A stretch of 64,000 nt of DNA, from the NCBI GenBank assembly GCA_038049695.1, contig CP142453.1, forward strand, positions 126,703,001 through 126,767,000, read 5' to 3'. The translations under genes and the position numbers were made by a program. Positions within the stretch are counted from its first letter, which is position 1; every line of letters starts with the position of its first letter. This DNA comes from Cinnamomum chago (Eukaryota > Streptophyta > Magnoliopsida > Laurales > Lauraceae). Under the pieces are notes generated by a model that did no database searches, was not told where the DNA came from, and saw nothing but the letters and a program-made list of their open reading frames with translations. This document shows positions 46,495 to 56,513 of this stretch, piece after piece.

Positions 46495-47294
46495 CAGATA
46501 TGCTCTGCTGCAAAACGGGAACGAGATGTCATGGGAAAAGGAATGAAGGCTTTCGAGTAGGGGTGTACACGAATTGGATTGATGCGGATTGGGCCAAATC
46601 CGTCACCAATCCGTTAACTACGGATTGACGGATTTGGAATCCTCTACCAATCCATGGCCATTAAAATCCGATCCATGGAGGATCAGATCAGATCGGATTA
46701 ATCCGTTGAATCAGTTTAAAAGAAAAATATCAAACATATTGTAAAAAAATTACATTTTAACCCCTTAAAATTTTTTCTTATTTTAAATTTAGACATCTTA
46801 ATTTATATTTAGACCCCTTATATATATTTTTTATATTTAATGTCAACGGATCGGATCAGATTGAAACCGCAGATTCACGGTGAAATCCGCCACCGATCTG
46901 TTGCTAACAGATTACAAAATCTTCAATCTGTCACCAATCCATTTACTTTCGGATCGGATAAAAACTCGCGGATCGAATTGGATCGGATTTGGTTTACGGA
47001 TCAACAGATTTTTTGTGCACACCCACTTTCTAGTCATATATCCGAGCATGAAAGAACCATCACTGCTCTTACATTTTCAGGTTGTTGCAGTCCCTATTTG
47101 CAGATTTGCTAGAAATGGCGGTTTCAACATTCTCGTATCATATTTTGCAGATGGAAAGAACTGAAGATTGGGAAGTTGGCCATGGGATATGGTCTACTGC
47201 AACTACCTTCAATGGCTGAGGCGAGACGGCATTCCTTCTTAATTGATGGTTTCATGCCTGCTGACAATGTTTGTGTGGCACAGATTAAGTACTA
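46495..47294 (+). pseudogene. DEAD-box RNA helicase fragment (RH18/DDX55-like)
   Basis: The exons are recognisable. 46495-46554 reads QICSAAKRERDVMGKGMKAF. After a hAT insertion, 47026-47080 reads SYIRA then KNHHCSYIF. A 70-bp GT/AG intron (47081-47150) follows. 47151-47294 reads [25 protein letters not shown] and ends QIKY. These match my recollection of the C-terminal extension of plant RH18 (DDX55/Spb4 family), which works in large-subunit rRNA processing. Two in-frame stops (at the insertion scar and before KNHH) and a final stop at the exon border show that it is dead. The intron is retained, so it arose from genomic DNA and not by retroposition. No helicase motifs are present. Confidence 0.7.
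46558..47025. mobile_element. hAT MITE (468 bp) inside the helicase fragment
   Basis: It starts TAGGGGTGTACACGAATTGG and ends TTGTGCACACCCA. It is flanked by CTTTCGAG (46550-46557) and CTTTCTAG (47026-47033), an 8-bp duplication with one difference. GGATCGGAT/ATCCG words fill the arms. Confidence 0.8.
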
Positions 47295-47409
47295 GTAAGC
47301 AAACTTATATTTATCTGTTTTCCTATTTGCTCTTTCAAGCATAAATCTAGGTGAAGCCATAACAGCAATCATGTGATATTTACCAAAAAATAAAGCAGCA
47401 ATAATGCAA

Positions 47410-47581
47410 GTGATGCCCAATAGAGAAAGCACGATGTTTTTGTGCAAGCCTGCTATGTAACAGTGGGGCTCAACTTCTGCTAATCGATAATGCATGTGAT
47501 GCCGAATAGAGAAAGCACAATGTTTTTGTGCAAGCCTGCTATGTAACAGTGGGGCTCAACTTCTGCTAATCGAAGCAATTA
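47410..47581. repeat. 86-bp tandem duplication
   Basis: A block starting GTGATGCC(C/G)AATAGAGAAAGCAC is repeated at 47410 and 47496 with few changes. Confidence 0.85.
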
Positions 47582-47649
47582 ATCTGTTGGTGTTGGCCTC
47601 AACCATGGAATAGACAATACCAAGATTCTTTGTTTTTTATTTTTTATGT

Positions 47650-47739
47650 GGGGGGGGGGGGGAGGATATCCCTGTGGCTTCCTATATGAGGAATTTTGTC
47701 ACAAAATGTTGGGGTGGGGTGGGGGGGGGGGGGGGGGGG
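47650..47739. repeat. Two poly-G tracts around a 74-bp duplication
   Basis: G13 at 47650-47662 and G19 at 47721-47739 each precede the same GGATATCCCTGTGGCTTCC sequence. The second tract is exactly at the left boundary of the large tandem unit. Confidence 0.9.
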
Positions 47740-47889
47740 ATATCCCTGTGGCTTCCTATATGAGGAATTTTGTCACAAAATGTGGGCTTCTTCGCAATTA
47801 TATATAGTCTGGCACGTACAAAAATCCTTGATCAAGTATTGATTTAACTCATCAACGGTCCTTACAGCTCAATTGGATTAACTATGTTA

Positions 47890-48462
47890 TAGGAGGGCGG
47901 CCCAAGCCCAGCATGGATCTGACAGGGAAAAACTGTTCCTAGGCCATTGACTTGGTCAAGGGCCGGCCCGGTCCAGCCTAGCAGTCCCCCGCTAGGCCGT
48001 GCTGGGCCAGCGCTCCAAGCCTGAGGTGGCACTGCCCAGGCCTGGCCCGCCCAAGCTCAACGATCCGATTTTAAAGTATTATCTATTTTTTAGAATGTAT
48101 CATAGGTTTTTAAAGTTGTAATTTTTTTATTTTTTATCATAAGGTTTGAATTTCTATATATATTGATCCAAGTTCAAAGTGGTAAATTTTTTGAACTTTC
48201 GTAACTTAAATTTCAAGGAAATCTAATCTACTTGATGTATTTTTTCAAAACATCATTAGTATCATTCTACTTATTTATTTATCTTAATGAAATTGGTCCA
48301 AGAGTTTCGGTCTAAGTTTGTGTCCGTCCAAGTCCAACTTAAAATTTATATATATATATATATACATATAAATATAAAAAGGGTAGGGGAACCCATGGGC
48401 CGCCCACAGGCCGCATGGCATAGCACGGCCCGTATAATTTTCAAGGGCCGTGCCCATGCCTA
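47890..48462. mobile_element. hAT-like element at the start of unit A
   Basis: GC-rich ends (TAGGAGGGCGGCCCAAGCCC at the left, GGGCCGTGCCCATGCCTA at the right) flank an AT-rich core. TGTTATAG/AGTTATAG at the ends looks like an 8-bp target duplication. Copies recur at about 55178-55792 and 62309-62898. Confidence 0.55.
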
Positions 48463-49189
48463 GTTATAGCACAAGGAGTAGTAAAAAGGTTGAGTAAAAA
48501 TAGGAAAGTGGCGTGACATTGTTTACTTCACCATGTTTGGACAAAAAAGAAAAAGAGAGAGTGGAGGACCCATAATCTTTGTTTGAGGGTTTATATCCTA
48601 ATAGGTAAGTTGGTTTTCGGGTCAAACTAAGGATTTTATGTGAATTTTAAAGGCGGTCTCACAATTTTTATTGGATTTTTTGGAAGCAGATATGAAATCT
48701 TCATATAAGTTTTGAAAGCGCACTGCAGTTTGACAGGTGCGGCTGCACCCGTATACCCATACTTGGGTCAACCTCTAAATAGATTAGAGAAGTAAACGTA
48801 TGATGCAATATCCATAACCTTTTTCTCCTCCTCCTCTATATGCCTCTTTACTTTTTAGCATAAAATGTGTAATATATTGTAATGCAGTAAACTTTTATAA
48901 CAAAAAGCACTTTTTACTCCCCCTCGCTTATACTTTGCCTCTACTATCCAAATTAGGCTCGTACCCAACCTGTGTTTCTACCTAATATACCTTACTTTTT
49001 ACTTTTTCTATGACTTTTGACATTTATCTCCCCTCTACTCCACACATGTGAACAGTCCGTCCAGTCCAGAACTTGAGAGGGAATAGTAAATAGTAAAAAA
49101 GCTTGAGTACCAACATGCATTCTTACATTGCATGTGAATGCTTATTTATTTATTACTCACATCATTTTGTTACATTTCAATACACACAG

Positions 49190-51279
49190 CTATGGAATGT
49201 AGCAACAACAGAGGACCGATTCACCGGTTGGTACACAACGGCCACTCATAAATCCATTGCGGATGCAGTCGTTAGTGCACCAAGAGGGGCTCAGGCACTG
49301 GTACGAACATTGCTTCTTAAACACATCAACATCTGCAGCTGCATTTCAATGTGTATTGGATTAGATTTAGAAAAATTCATGAGGTGTACAAAACTATACC
49401 GCCCTTATCTTCAGATGGGGTGTGTTGTAGAAAATCACAAGAAACAATTTATCATATTTTTATTTACTGTGATTTTGCAAAATTGGTTTTGGAAGACTTA
49501 ACTCCCTTCATATATATTTAGTTAGCCCTACCAACTTTGCGAACTTAGGAGACTGGTTTTGGCCTTCTTCTAAAACTACTGCTTCTGGCCTCATCACCCT
49601 CTGGTACATTTGGAAAGCCTGTAATTCCTATCTCTTCCTGTTCACGCCCTTACATCTGGCCAGCTTCTGTTCATGCCAAATCAGCCTCTCTTTTACATGA
49701 ATGGTATATTTCAAATGACTTGTCTGGATGTGTGCCACCTACAGAAGCCACTGCAACATAGGAACCTCCACCTTCTGATTTTGTGAGGCTAAATTTTGAT
49801 GGTTTAGTTGATTTGGCTACTCGATCATTATGCTCGATATGGAGACATATGATGTTGGAGATGCCTCTCCATTAAGAATAAGTAAAACAAAAACATGGAG
49901 ATTCCCTGTGCATGAAATTCCCAAAAGATATGCACCCCAAACAAACACGTGAGCCTTAATATTTAGGGGATTTGACAATTTAATACCCCTTAAACACCTA
50001 ATTCCCAAATTCATGATTAAAAGTATCTAAATGTCACTATAGTCGTTTAACTCTGGTACATTTTTTTGTTTTTTTAGCCTTTAATCCCATGATATCATGT
50101 GTTTTTAAAAACTTATGATATCATCATATCCAACGTCAAACGACTCTAGTGACATTTAGTGACTTTAGTTATGAATTTGGAGATTGAGCGTCTAAATGGC
50201 ATTGAATTGTTAAATCCCCTTTTTTTTTTTTGTTAGTTATAGTATTAGTGTCTTTTCTCTGTATCGCAACTTTGTATGCTACACTCGACCTTTTCTTTTA
50301 ATGTAATCTCCTTTCAGCAAAAAATAAAAAAATCCATTACATGGATTATCAAGCTGGAAAGAGAAACTTTTGTAGGACCCATGGCCAAGTTCATACTATA
50401 ACATCAATGGATGCCCATAAATGTCGATATGGGCTGTTCATGGGGTAGAAGAGTTGACATGACCCAGGTCCATCATGCTTTCAGCCAGGCTTGAGCTTTG
50501 AATTCTTATAGATGGGCAAGGGCCGAATCTAAAACTTGGACTTGTTTAATGTTAGGATTGGACTTGGATTAAGTAATATAATTCTTGAAGCCTGAACTGT
50601 CCTGGCCCGATTGATTAATGCTTGCAGTTTTGTGAATGGTACTTTGTCCAAACAAGTGATGGAAAGGTTGTGTCATTCTGGCCCGATTGGCTAAAATTAC
50701 TGGGCTCAAGCCTGATTTGCCTCAGTTTGGCTTGACCCAACCATGAAGCCCTAGTTATATATAATCTACAATTATTTTAAATTCTAGCGAGAAGCGACTA
50801 TCAGAAAATAGTGACACAACTTTACAATTGGAGAACTCATCCACTTGATGTGGCAGCACATGGGGCCCACCTAGTTGCTGATCTGAATGGACCATGAAAA
50901 CTGCACTCCCCATTTACAAGTGATCTATTGGATCTGCTCCCATAGGAATAGACCGGACTGCTGGAGCAAGGGTCAAATTCCTTCTTTGATAGAACACTGC
51001 TAAACTTTTGTTCCATGGATCAACGGATTAGATGCAGGGGACTAACCCCAGTTTTAATGGGTGGATCTTTCCATTCCCCTAATCAGATCATCAGTGGGGC
51101 GCTAGAGGTACTGGAGTAGAGCCCATATATATATATATATATATATATGAGAAATTATTAATCAAGCTGCAACTAAAAACCTTACCCATGACTATGAATG
51201 AAGATGAGATGAAAAGCAGGAAGAGAACAAGAGCTACCATAGAAACCTTGTTTACTTTGTTTACTCCGAGATCTGCCAT
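49190..51279 (-). CDS. DEFL4: secreted eight-cysteine defensin-like peptide
   Basis: Exon 1 is 51186-51279 and exon 2 is 49190-49338; the 1847-bp phase-1 intron has a GTAAG donor and an AATGCAG acceptor. The product is 80 residues. The signal peptide starts MADLG and has VNK duplicated (VNKVNKV), which no other member shows; the duplication adds nine bases. The mature peptide spacing is C-x3-C-x5-C-x3-C-x9-C-x8-CCC with GFMSGRC as core, and two residues more between cysteines 2 and 3 than in DEFL1 and DEFL3. A second AG six bases into exon 2 keeps frame. The intron carries an antisense LINE fragment. A 0.2-kb foldback element sits just upstream of the TATA box. Likely extracellular; function unknown. 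Confidence 0.8.
49385..50335 (+). mobile_element. LINE fragment (zinc-knuckle and RNase H remnants) in the DEFL4 intron
   Basis: In the plus direction, near 49420-49500, it reads CRKSQETIYHIFIYCDFAKL. This is the zinc-binding motif that follows the reverse transcriptase of plant L1-type LINEs. PPSDFVRLNFDG near 49770-49805 is the start of the RNase H domain. Several stops intervene. The 3' end has CTTTTAATGTAATCTCCTTTCAGC and an A-rich tail at about 50320. It is antisense to the DEFL gene. Confidence 0.65.
51127..51149. repeat. AT microsatellite in the DEFL4 intron
   Basis: TA repeats near the donor side; the homologous tract in DEFL5 is at about 58503-58518. Confidence 0.85.
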
Positions 51280-51321
51280 TTTTTAAATGTATGACCTACT
51301 CCTGTGAGCATCTGAAGCCCC

Positions 51322-51329
51322 CTTTTATA
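51322..51329 (-). promoter_or_regulatory. TATA box of DEFL4
   Basis: TATAAAAG on the minus strand, 43 bp upstream of the ATG. The foldback insertion begins about 10 bp further upstream. Confidence 0.75.
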
Positions 51330-51332
51330 ATG

Positions 51333-51536
51333 GCAAGAGAATGTCCACTTGGACAAACTGGGGGGACCGATTCTTGGCCCGGTCCCCCCAGAGCACCCTT
51401 GGATCCCAGACCTGGGGGGACCGATTCTTGGCCCAGTCCCCCCAGAGCACCCTTGTCTGGGATCCAAGGGTTCTCTGGGGGGACCGGGCCAAGAATCGGT
51501 CCCCCCAGTTTGTCCAAGTAGCATGGTTGTAATGGC
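51333..51536. mobile_element. Foldback element in the DEFL4 promoter
   Basis: The long inverted arms start ACTTGGACAAACTGGGGGG at 51347 and, complemented, end at about 51519. A motif GGGGGGACCG...CGGTCCCCCC, itself a hairpin, occurs three times (about 51360, 51415 and inverted at 51477). Near-identical TATAATGGCA and TGTAATGGCA at the two edges suggest a 9-10-bp target duplication, as for Mutator-type elements. Unit B (58680-58700) lacks it. Confidence 0.75.
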
Positions 51537-52472
51537 AATAGGAGATATCAAATGTAGTGGGTATTAGATATGTTCTTGGCTTGTTATGGGCCACAAATAG
51601 GTCACTGGACTTCATAACTAGACTTCCAAGGATCTAGTTTGGTGATTTTGCTATAAGAATCAAATTTTTAGATACTTCTGGTACAACTAGGAGATTGGAT
51701 TCCATAAATAGATTTCCAATGATCTTTTTTAGTGAAACAATTCAAGGGGCGGTAAGTGGTTTGCTATTTGACCGGGTTGAGAAGGAGAATTTGTCAATTG
51801 AGATCCAACTGTATTCTGCTCGTATTTGATCCATATAAGTTGTGGGTCAGTTTACATTTGATGGATGTGAGATGGATTCATAGATCAATAATGATTTCGC
51901 CACCTCTACCAGCACATAGTTGGGACTTGGGAGGGGGCATTTTCATGTTAAAAATAAACCCTTATCTCACCCAATATAGCTTTTTTGGTAGCCCACGTAA
52001 GGGGTAGGGACGTAACCCGCACAAGCGAAGAGAACACCAAACTTGCACAAGCAAGTAGAAGTAACACATGAGCAAGGGGAGGGTGGAGGCCAAAGTCAAA
52101 ACCCTATCCTCCTAGTAAGAACTGCACGTGGGGTTCGTTAATATTAGTTAGTTTTCCATACTTTAACATTTAGGCATTTTGGATGTATAGATTAGCAACT
52201 TGGATTTACCTCTCCATCTTCATCAAATTCCTATCTCCATCATCAATTTGCCAAATTAAAGGACAAAGCTTTTGGAAGATATCGCACCATATCAGAACTA
52301 GTGGACAACCGACGCCGATAAACTCAATAAGAGCAAGAAATCATCATTTCTGCAAAATATCATGTATTTTTTACGTTGAGGTTCTTTAATTGCTGCAACC
52401 TTGACTTACTAGGATTAGTTTTGTAGGGATTTTATCACGTACGGGGCAGCTGCAGTTTAATTTGGTAGTGAT

Positions 52473-53267
52473 AGTAAGAGTCTTAGTTGGCAAATTCAAC
52501 TGATTTGAACAAAACTCAAAGTCCACTTTGAGTTGTAAGTAGTGTTCTTTTAGATTTGGACTTAGATGACACTTCAAGAGAGAGATCGGAGATTTTTGGC
52601 CGCTTCAAACTCCTCAAAACAAGCCAATACGAGCAGCGCCCCCCCCCCCCCCCCCCCCCCTCCCCGCCAGAGAGCACTGCGCCAAGCAGAGACTCTCCTA
52701 TTTCTTCAACATGAATTGGTAACCTTATTGCACGAACCCTAGACTATTTATATGACTCATTGCATCCCATGCATAGAGATATCTCGAGCTCTCTACTCAT
52801 CCTTAGCATCAAGCATTCATCTAGAGACTCTTTGTAGGGTGATTCAAGCAATGAAATTGCGCTAAAGACGAAGATTCTTTCTTCCTCTCTCAAGCACCTT
52901 GAAGAGGCATTCAAGGTGGGTTCTTATCAAGCACGTGGAAGATGAACGACGGGTAGTTGGCAAGTTCACTTTCCTTTAGGTTGAGTTCCAACTGGGTCGA
53001 AGGTCTTGTGAGTTCACTTGTAATTTTCGCTTATTTAGTCCTTGGTTTTTCTAGTGGTCTCTATCACCCATGTTTTTTTCCCAAGTAGGGTTTTCCACGT
53101 AAGAAATCGTGTGCCTCCTATTCTTTTTGTGGTTGATTGATTTTCTGATATTACATTAATCTACTATTTAAATTAATTGGAATTAGATTTAATATCAAAA
53201 TCCGAGTTAGGACCTTAGCCTACTTTAAGGCTTAAATTCAGGTTGAATTAGGCATTCATCCCCTTCC
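52473..53267. mobile_element. 795-bp insertion, LTR-like, in unit A
   Basis: It is flanked by GTGAT on both sides (52468-52472 and 53268-53272). The DEFL3 unit has the empty site near 46285. The right half (GTTTTCCACGTAAGAAATCG near 53090) resembles the end of a Ty1/copia LTR, but the TG...CA termini are not clear, so the class is uncertain. The same insertion is in unit B at 59634-60406, so it predates that duplication. Confidence 0.6.
52639..52660. repeat. Poly-C tract (22 C)
   Basis: Present in unit A only; unit B has GAGGCCCCCAGCC at this place (about 59788). Confidence 0.85.
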
Positions 53268-53389
53268 GTGATTTCATCGACCTTGCCCTACTAGGAATTC
53301 CTTCCTTTCTATTTCAGCTACTCCGTGATATGTGCTTGTGTCGATTAATGCTCTTCCTTAGTTCCTCTTCATGGGAGGATAAAACTAGG

Positions 53390-53965
53390 ACACGATTAAA
53401 TTGATTAATAAATGGGTTAGGAACTACTTCATGATATAGTTGCCTCTCGGTAAGAGTAAGTAAAACAAATACATGAGATTCCCCATGCATGAAATTCCCA
53501 AAAGACGTGCACCCAAACACCTGAACCTCCTGTTTGGATATATAGTGAATTGAAGTACGGTGAGATGAAGCATCAAGTCAGGAGAGAATAAAACATAATG
53601 TGTTATGATGGTGTTTTATTTTTAATTGTTTGGTATGAAATCTTTTTGACTTTTTGTATAGAAAAGTAGAGTTTTTACATTTTTTTCATGGAGAAAAGAG
53701 GTTGCTTTTTTTTCTTTTTTTTGAAAAATTCAGAGGGATTTTAAAATTGTGTACTTTTGATATGATCTCTTATCATTTCTTGTCTAGATTTACTTTACTT
53801 TAACCTAACTAGTTAATTGCCAAACACGCCATAATGAATTTTCTATTTTGTTACTAGGTGTTATATTACTATCTTTTCTCTGTATCGTAGCTTTGTATGC
53901 TACGCTCGACTTTTTCTTTTAATGTAATCTCCTTTCAGCAAAAAAAATAAAAATACATGACATGG
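53390..53965 (+). mobile_element. Second LINE 3' end, interrupted by a MITE
   Basis: It matches the end of the intronic LINE (AGAGTAAGTAAAACAAA... and TTTTAATGTAATCTCCTTTCAGC plus an A-rich tail). A MITE of the 18.5-kb family (about 53525-53835, inverted) is inserted. The copy in unit B is at about 60530-61095. Confidence 0.6.
53525..53835 (-). mobile_element. MITE copy in unit A
   Basis: The reverse complement of the 18.5- and 28.8-kb copies (GGCGTGTTTGGCAATTAACTAG at one end, TATATCCAAACA at the other). Confidence 0.6.
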
Positions 53966-54616
53966 ATTATCAAGCTGGAAAGAAAATAGTTTTGTGGGAC
54001 CCATGGACAAGTTCATACTTTAACATCAATCAATGCCCATAAATGGGCCTGATATGCTTGAGATGGGCCGAACTTTAGTCAAGCAATTTAATTCAGGAGG
54101 ATAGTATGCTCCTGCATTACCATTAAGCCTTGTGTTGGGCTTGGGAATAGGAGTCTGAACTTTAAAGTCAGACTGGGCTTATATATGCCACAGCCCAGTT
54201 CATGAACAGCTCTAGAAATGATATATAATTATTTGAGCTTTTTGTATATTCCACCCTAAGGTTTTCAGGATTTTTAAATAAGCCCCGGAGGTTTTAATAT
54301 TTGTAAATAGGCCTCTGCCTTTTCTTTTTAATACCTTTCATGTCCCCAAAATCATAATTCTTAACGAGAATGGACAGCCACCCTGAGATTTGTGTATAAT
54401 TTTTATATAAATGACAGTTTTGCCCTTACATTCATTAAACAAAAATGAGTATATTATTATTTACAAAAATACCATTATTTTACCTGAAGTCCCCAATGAT
54501 TTCTCTCTAATAACTCTCTCATGCACATGATTAGGGGTGGACCCAAATACAAGGGCCTGGGGACGGAACCACCCCCCATATCTGAGAAAAGTTTGAACCC
54601 CACCCCTTCTCAAATC

Positions 54617-54623
54617 CTAAAAG

Positions 54624-54652
<29 letters not shown>
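54617..54652. repeat. AT microsatellite
   Basis: TA repeats within a decayed element (54530-54720) whose start AGGGGTGGACCCAAAT resembles a hAT end. Confidence 0.8.
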
Positions 54653-54656
<4 letters not shown>

Positions 54657-55656
54657 CATTTGCCCCTTCCCCCAATATATTTTTTACATAGAGCCAACCT
54701 TGACACCCACCCCCACGAAGCATCATCATGTATTTTGAAACTTTCATCAACCCAACGGTAGGTTATGTATTGATTAGATAAATAAATAATCAGTTATAAG
54801 TACATGTGTTAATTATCGTTTTGATCAATTTGGAGTTAATGAAATGAGCCCTATATTGATAAAAAGAAATTATGTGGGGTTATTCTCTCCCATTAAGTGC
54901 AATCGTTAATGTTACATGCTTTATTAAAAAAAAATTGAGTACAAGCTTTTGAAATTATGCATATAAGGATAAAAGAAATGGGCAAAAGTGTCATTTCTCT
55001 TTAAAAACCTATGGTGGTGGATATCCCTGTGGCTTCCTATATGAGGAATTTTGTTACAAAATGTGGACTTCTTCTCAATTATATATAGTCTGGCACGTAC
55101 AAAAATCCTTGATCAAGTATTGATTTAACTCATCAACGATCCTTACAGCTCAATTGGATTAACTATGTTATAGGCCTATAGGAGGGCGGCCCAAGCCCAG
55201 CATGGACCTGACAGGGAAAAACTGTGCCTAGGCCGTTGACTTGGTCAAGGGCCGGCCCGGTCCTGCCTAGCAGTCCCCCGCTAGGCCGTGTTGGGCCAGC
55301 GCTCCAAGCCTGAGGTGGCACTGCCCAGGCCTGGCCAGCCCAAGCTCAACGATCCGATTTTAAAGTATTATCTATTTTCTAGAATGTATCATAGGTTTTT
55401 AAAGTTGTAATTATTTTTATTTTTTATCATAAGGTTTGAATTTCTATATATATATATATTGATCCAAGTTCAAACTTGTAATTTTTTTTAACTTTCCTAA
55501 CTTAAATTTCAAGGAAATCTAATCTACTTGATGTATTTTTTCAAAACATCATTAGTATCATTCTACTTATTTATTTCTCGTGATTTTATTTATCTTAATG
55601 AAATTGGTCCAAGAGTTTCGGTCTAAGTTTGTGTCCGTCCAAGTCCAACTTAAAAA

Positions 55657-55702
<46 letters not shown>

Positions 55703-56513
55703 GGTAGGGGAACCCATGGGGCGCCCACAGGCCGCATGGCATAGCACGGCCCGTATAATTTTCATGGTATGTGCCCATGCCTAGTTATAGCACAATGAGT
55801 AGTAAAAAGGTTGGGTAAAAATAGGAAAGTGATGTGACATTGTTTACTTCACCATGTTTGGACAAAAAAAAGAAAAAGAAAGAAAAAGAGAGTGGAGGAC
55901 CCATAATTTTTGTTTGAGGGTTTATATCCTAATAGGTAAGTTGGTTTTCGGGTCAAAATAAGAATTTTATGTGAATTTTAAAGGCGGTCTCACAATTTTT
56001 ATTAGATTTTCTTGAAGCAAATATGGAAACTTCATGTAAGTTTTGAAAGCGCACTGCAGTTTAACAGGTGCGGCTGCACCCGTATACCCATACTTGGGTG
56101 AACCTCTTAATGGATTAGAGAAGTAAACGTATGATGCAATATCCATAACCTTTTTCTCCACTACATGCCTCTTTATTTTTTAGCATAAAATGTGTAATAA
56201 ATTGTAATGCAGTAAACTTTTATAACAAAAGCACTTTTTACTCCCCCTCGCTTATACTTTGCCTCTACTATCGAAATTAGGCTCGTACCCAACCTGTGTT
56301 TCTACCTAATATACCTTACTTTTTACTTTTTCTATGACTTTTGACATTTATCTCCCCTCTACTCCACACATGTGAACAAACAGTCCAGTCCAGAACTTGA
56401 ACGGGAATAGTAAATAGTAAGCAAGCGTAAGTACCAACATGCATTCTTACATTGCATGTGAATGCTTATTTATTTATTACTCACATCATTTTGTTACATT
56501 TCAATACACACAA

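Larger units (their letters stand above)
47738..55018. repeat. Tandem unit A of the DEFL array (7.28 kb)
   Basis: It begins GGATATCCCTGTGGCTTCC and ends immediately before the same sequence at 55019. It contains, in order: a hAT-like element, DEFL4 with a LINE fragment in its intron, the DEFL4 upstream region, a 795-bp insertion, a LINE 3' end with a MITE, and a decayed element near 54.53-54.72 kb. It is clearly more diverged from B than B is from C over their first 1.8 kb. Confidence 0.9.

Noticed and set aside
49103..49501. Plus-strand 99-132-residue frames repeated in all three large units (also 56439-56738 and 63554-63931)
   Set aside because: They run antisense across DEFL exon 2 and into the LINE fragment. 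They look conserved only because the DNA was duplicated; the minus-strand frame with eight cysteines and splice sites explains the conservation.
51291..51615. Several overlapping Gly/Pro-rich frames on both strands
   Set aside because: They are products of the foldback element, whose inverted arms give similar peptides on both strands.
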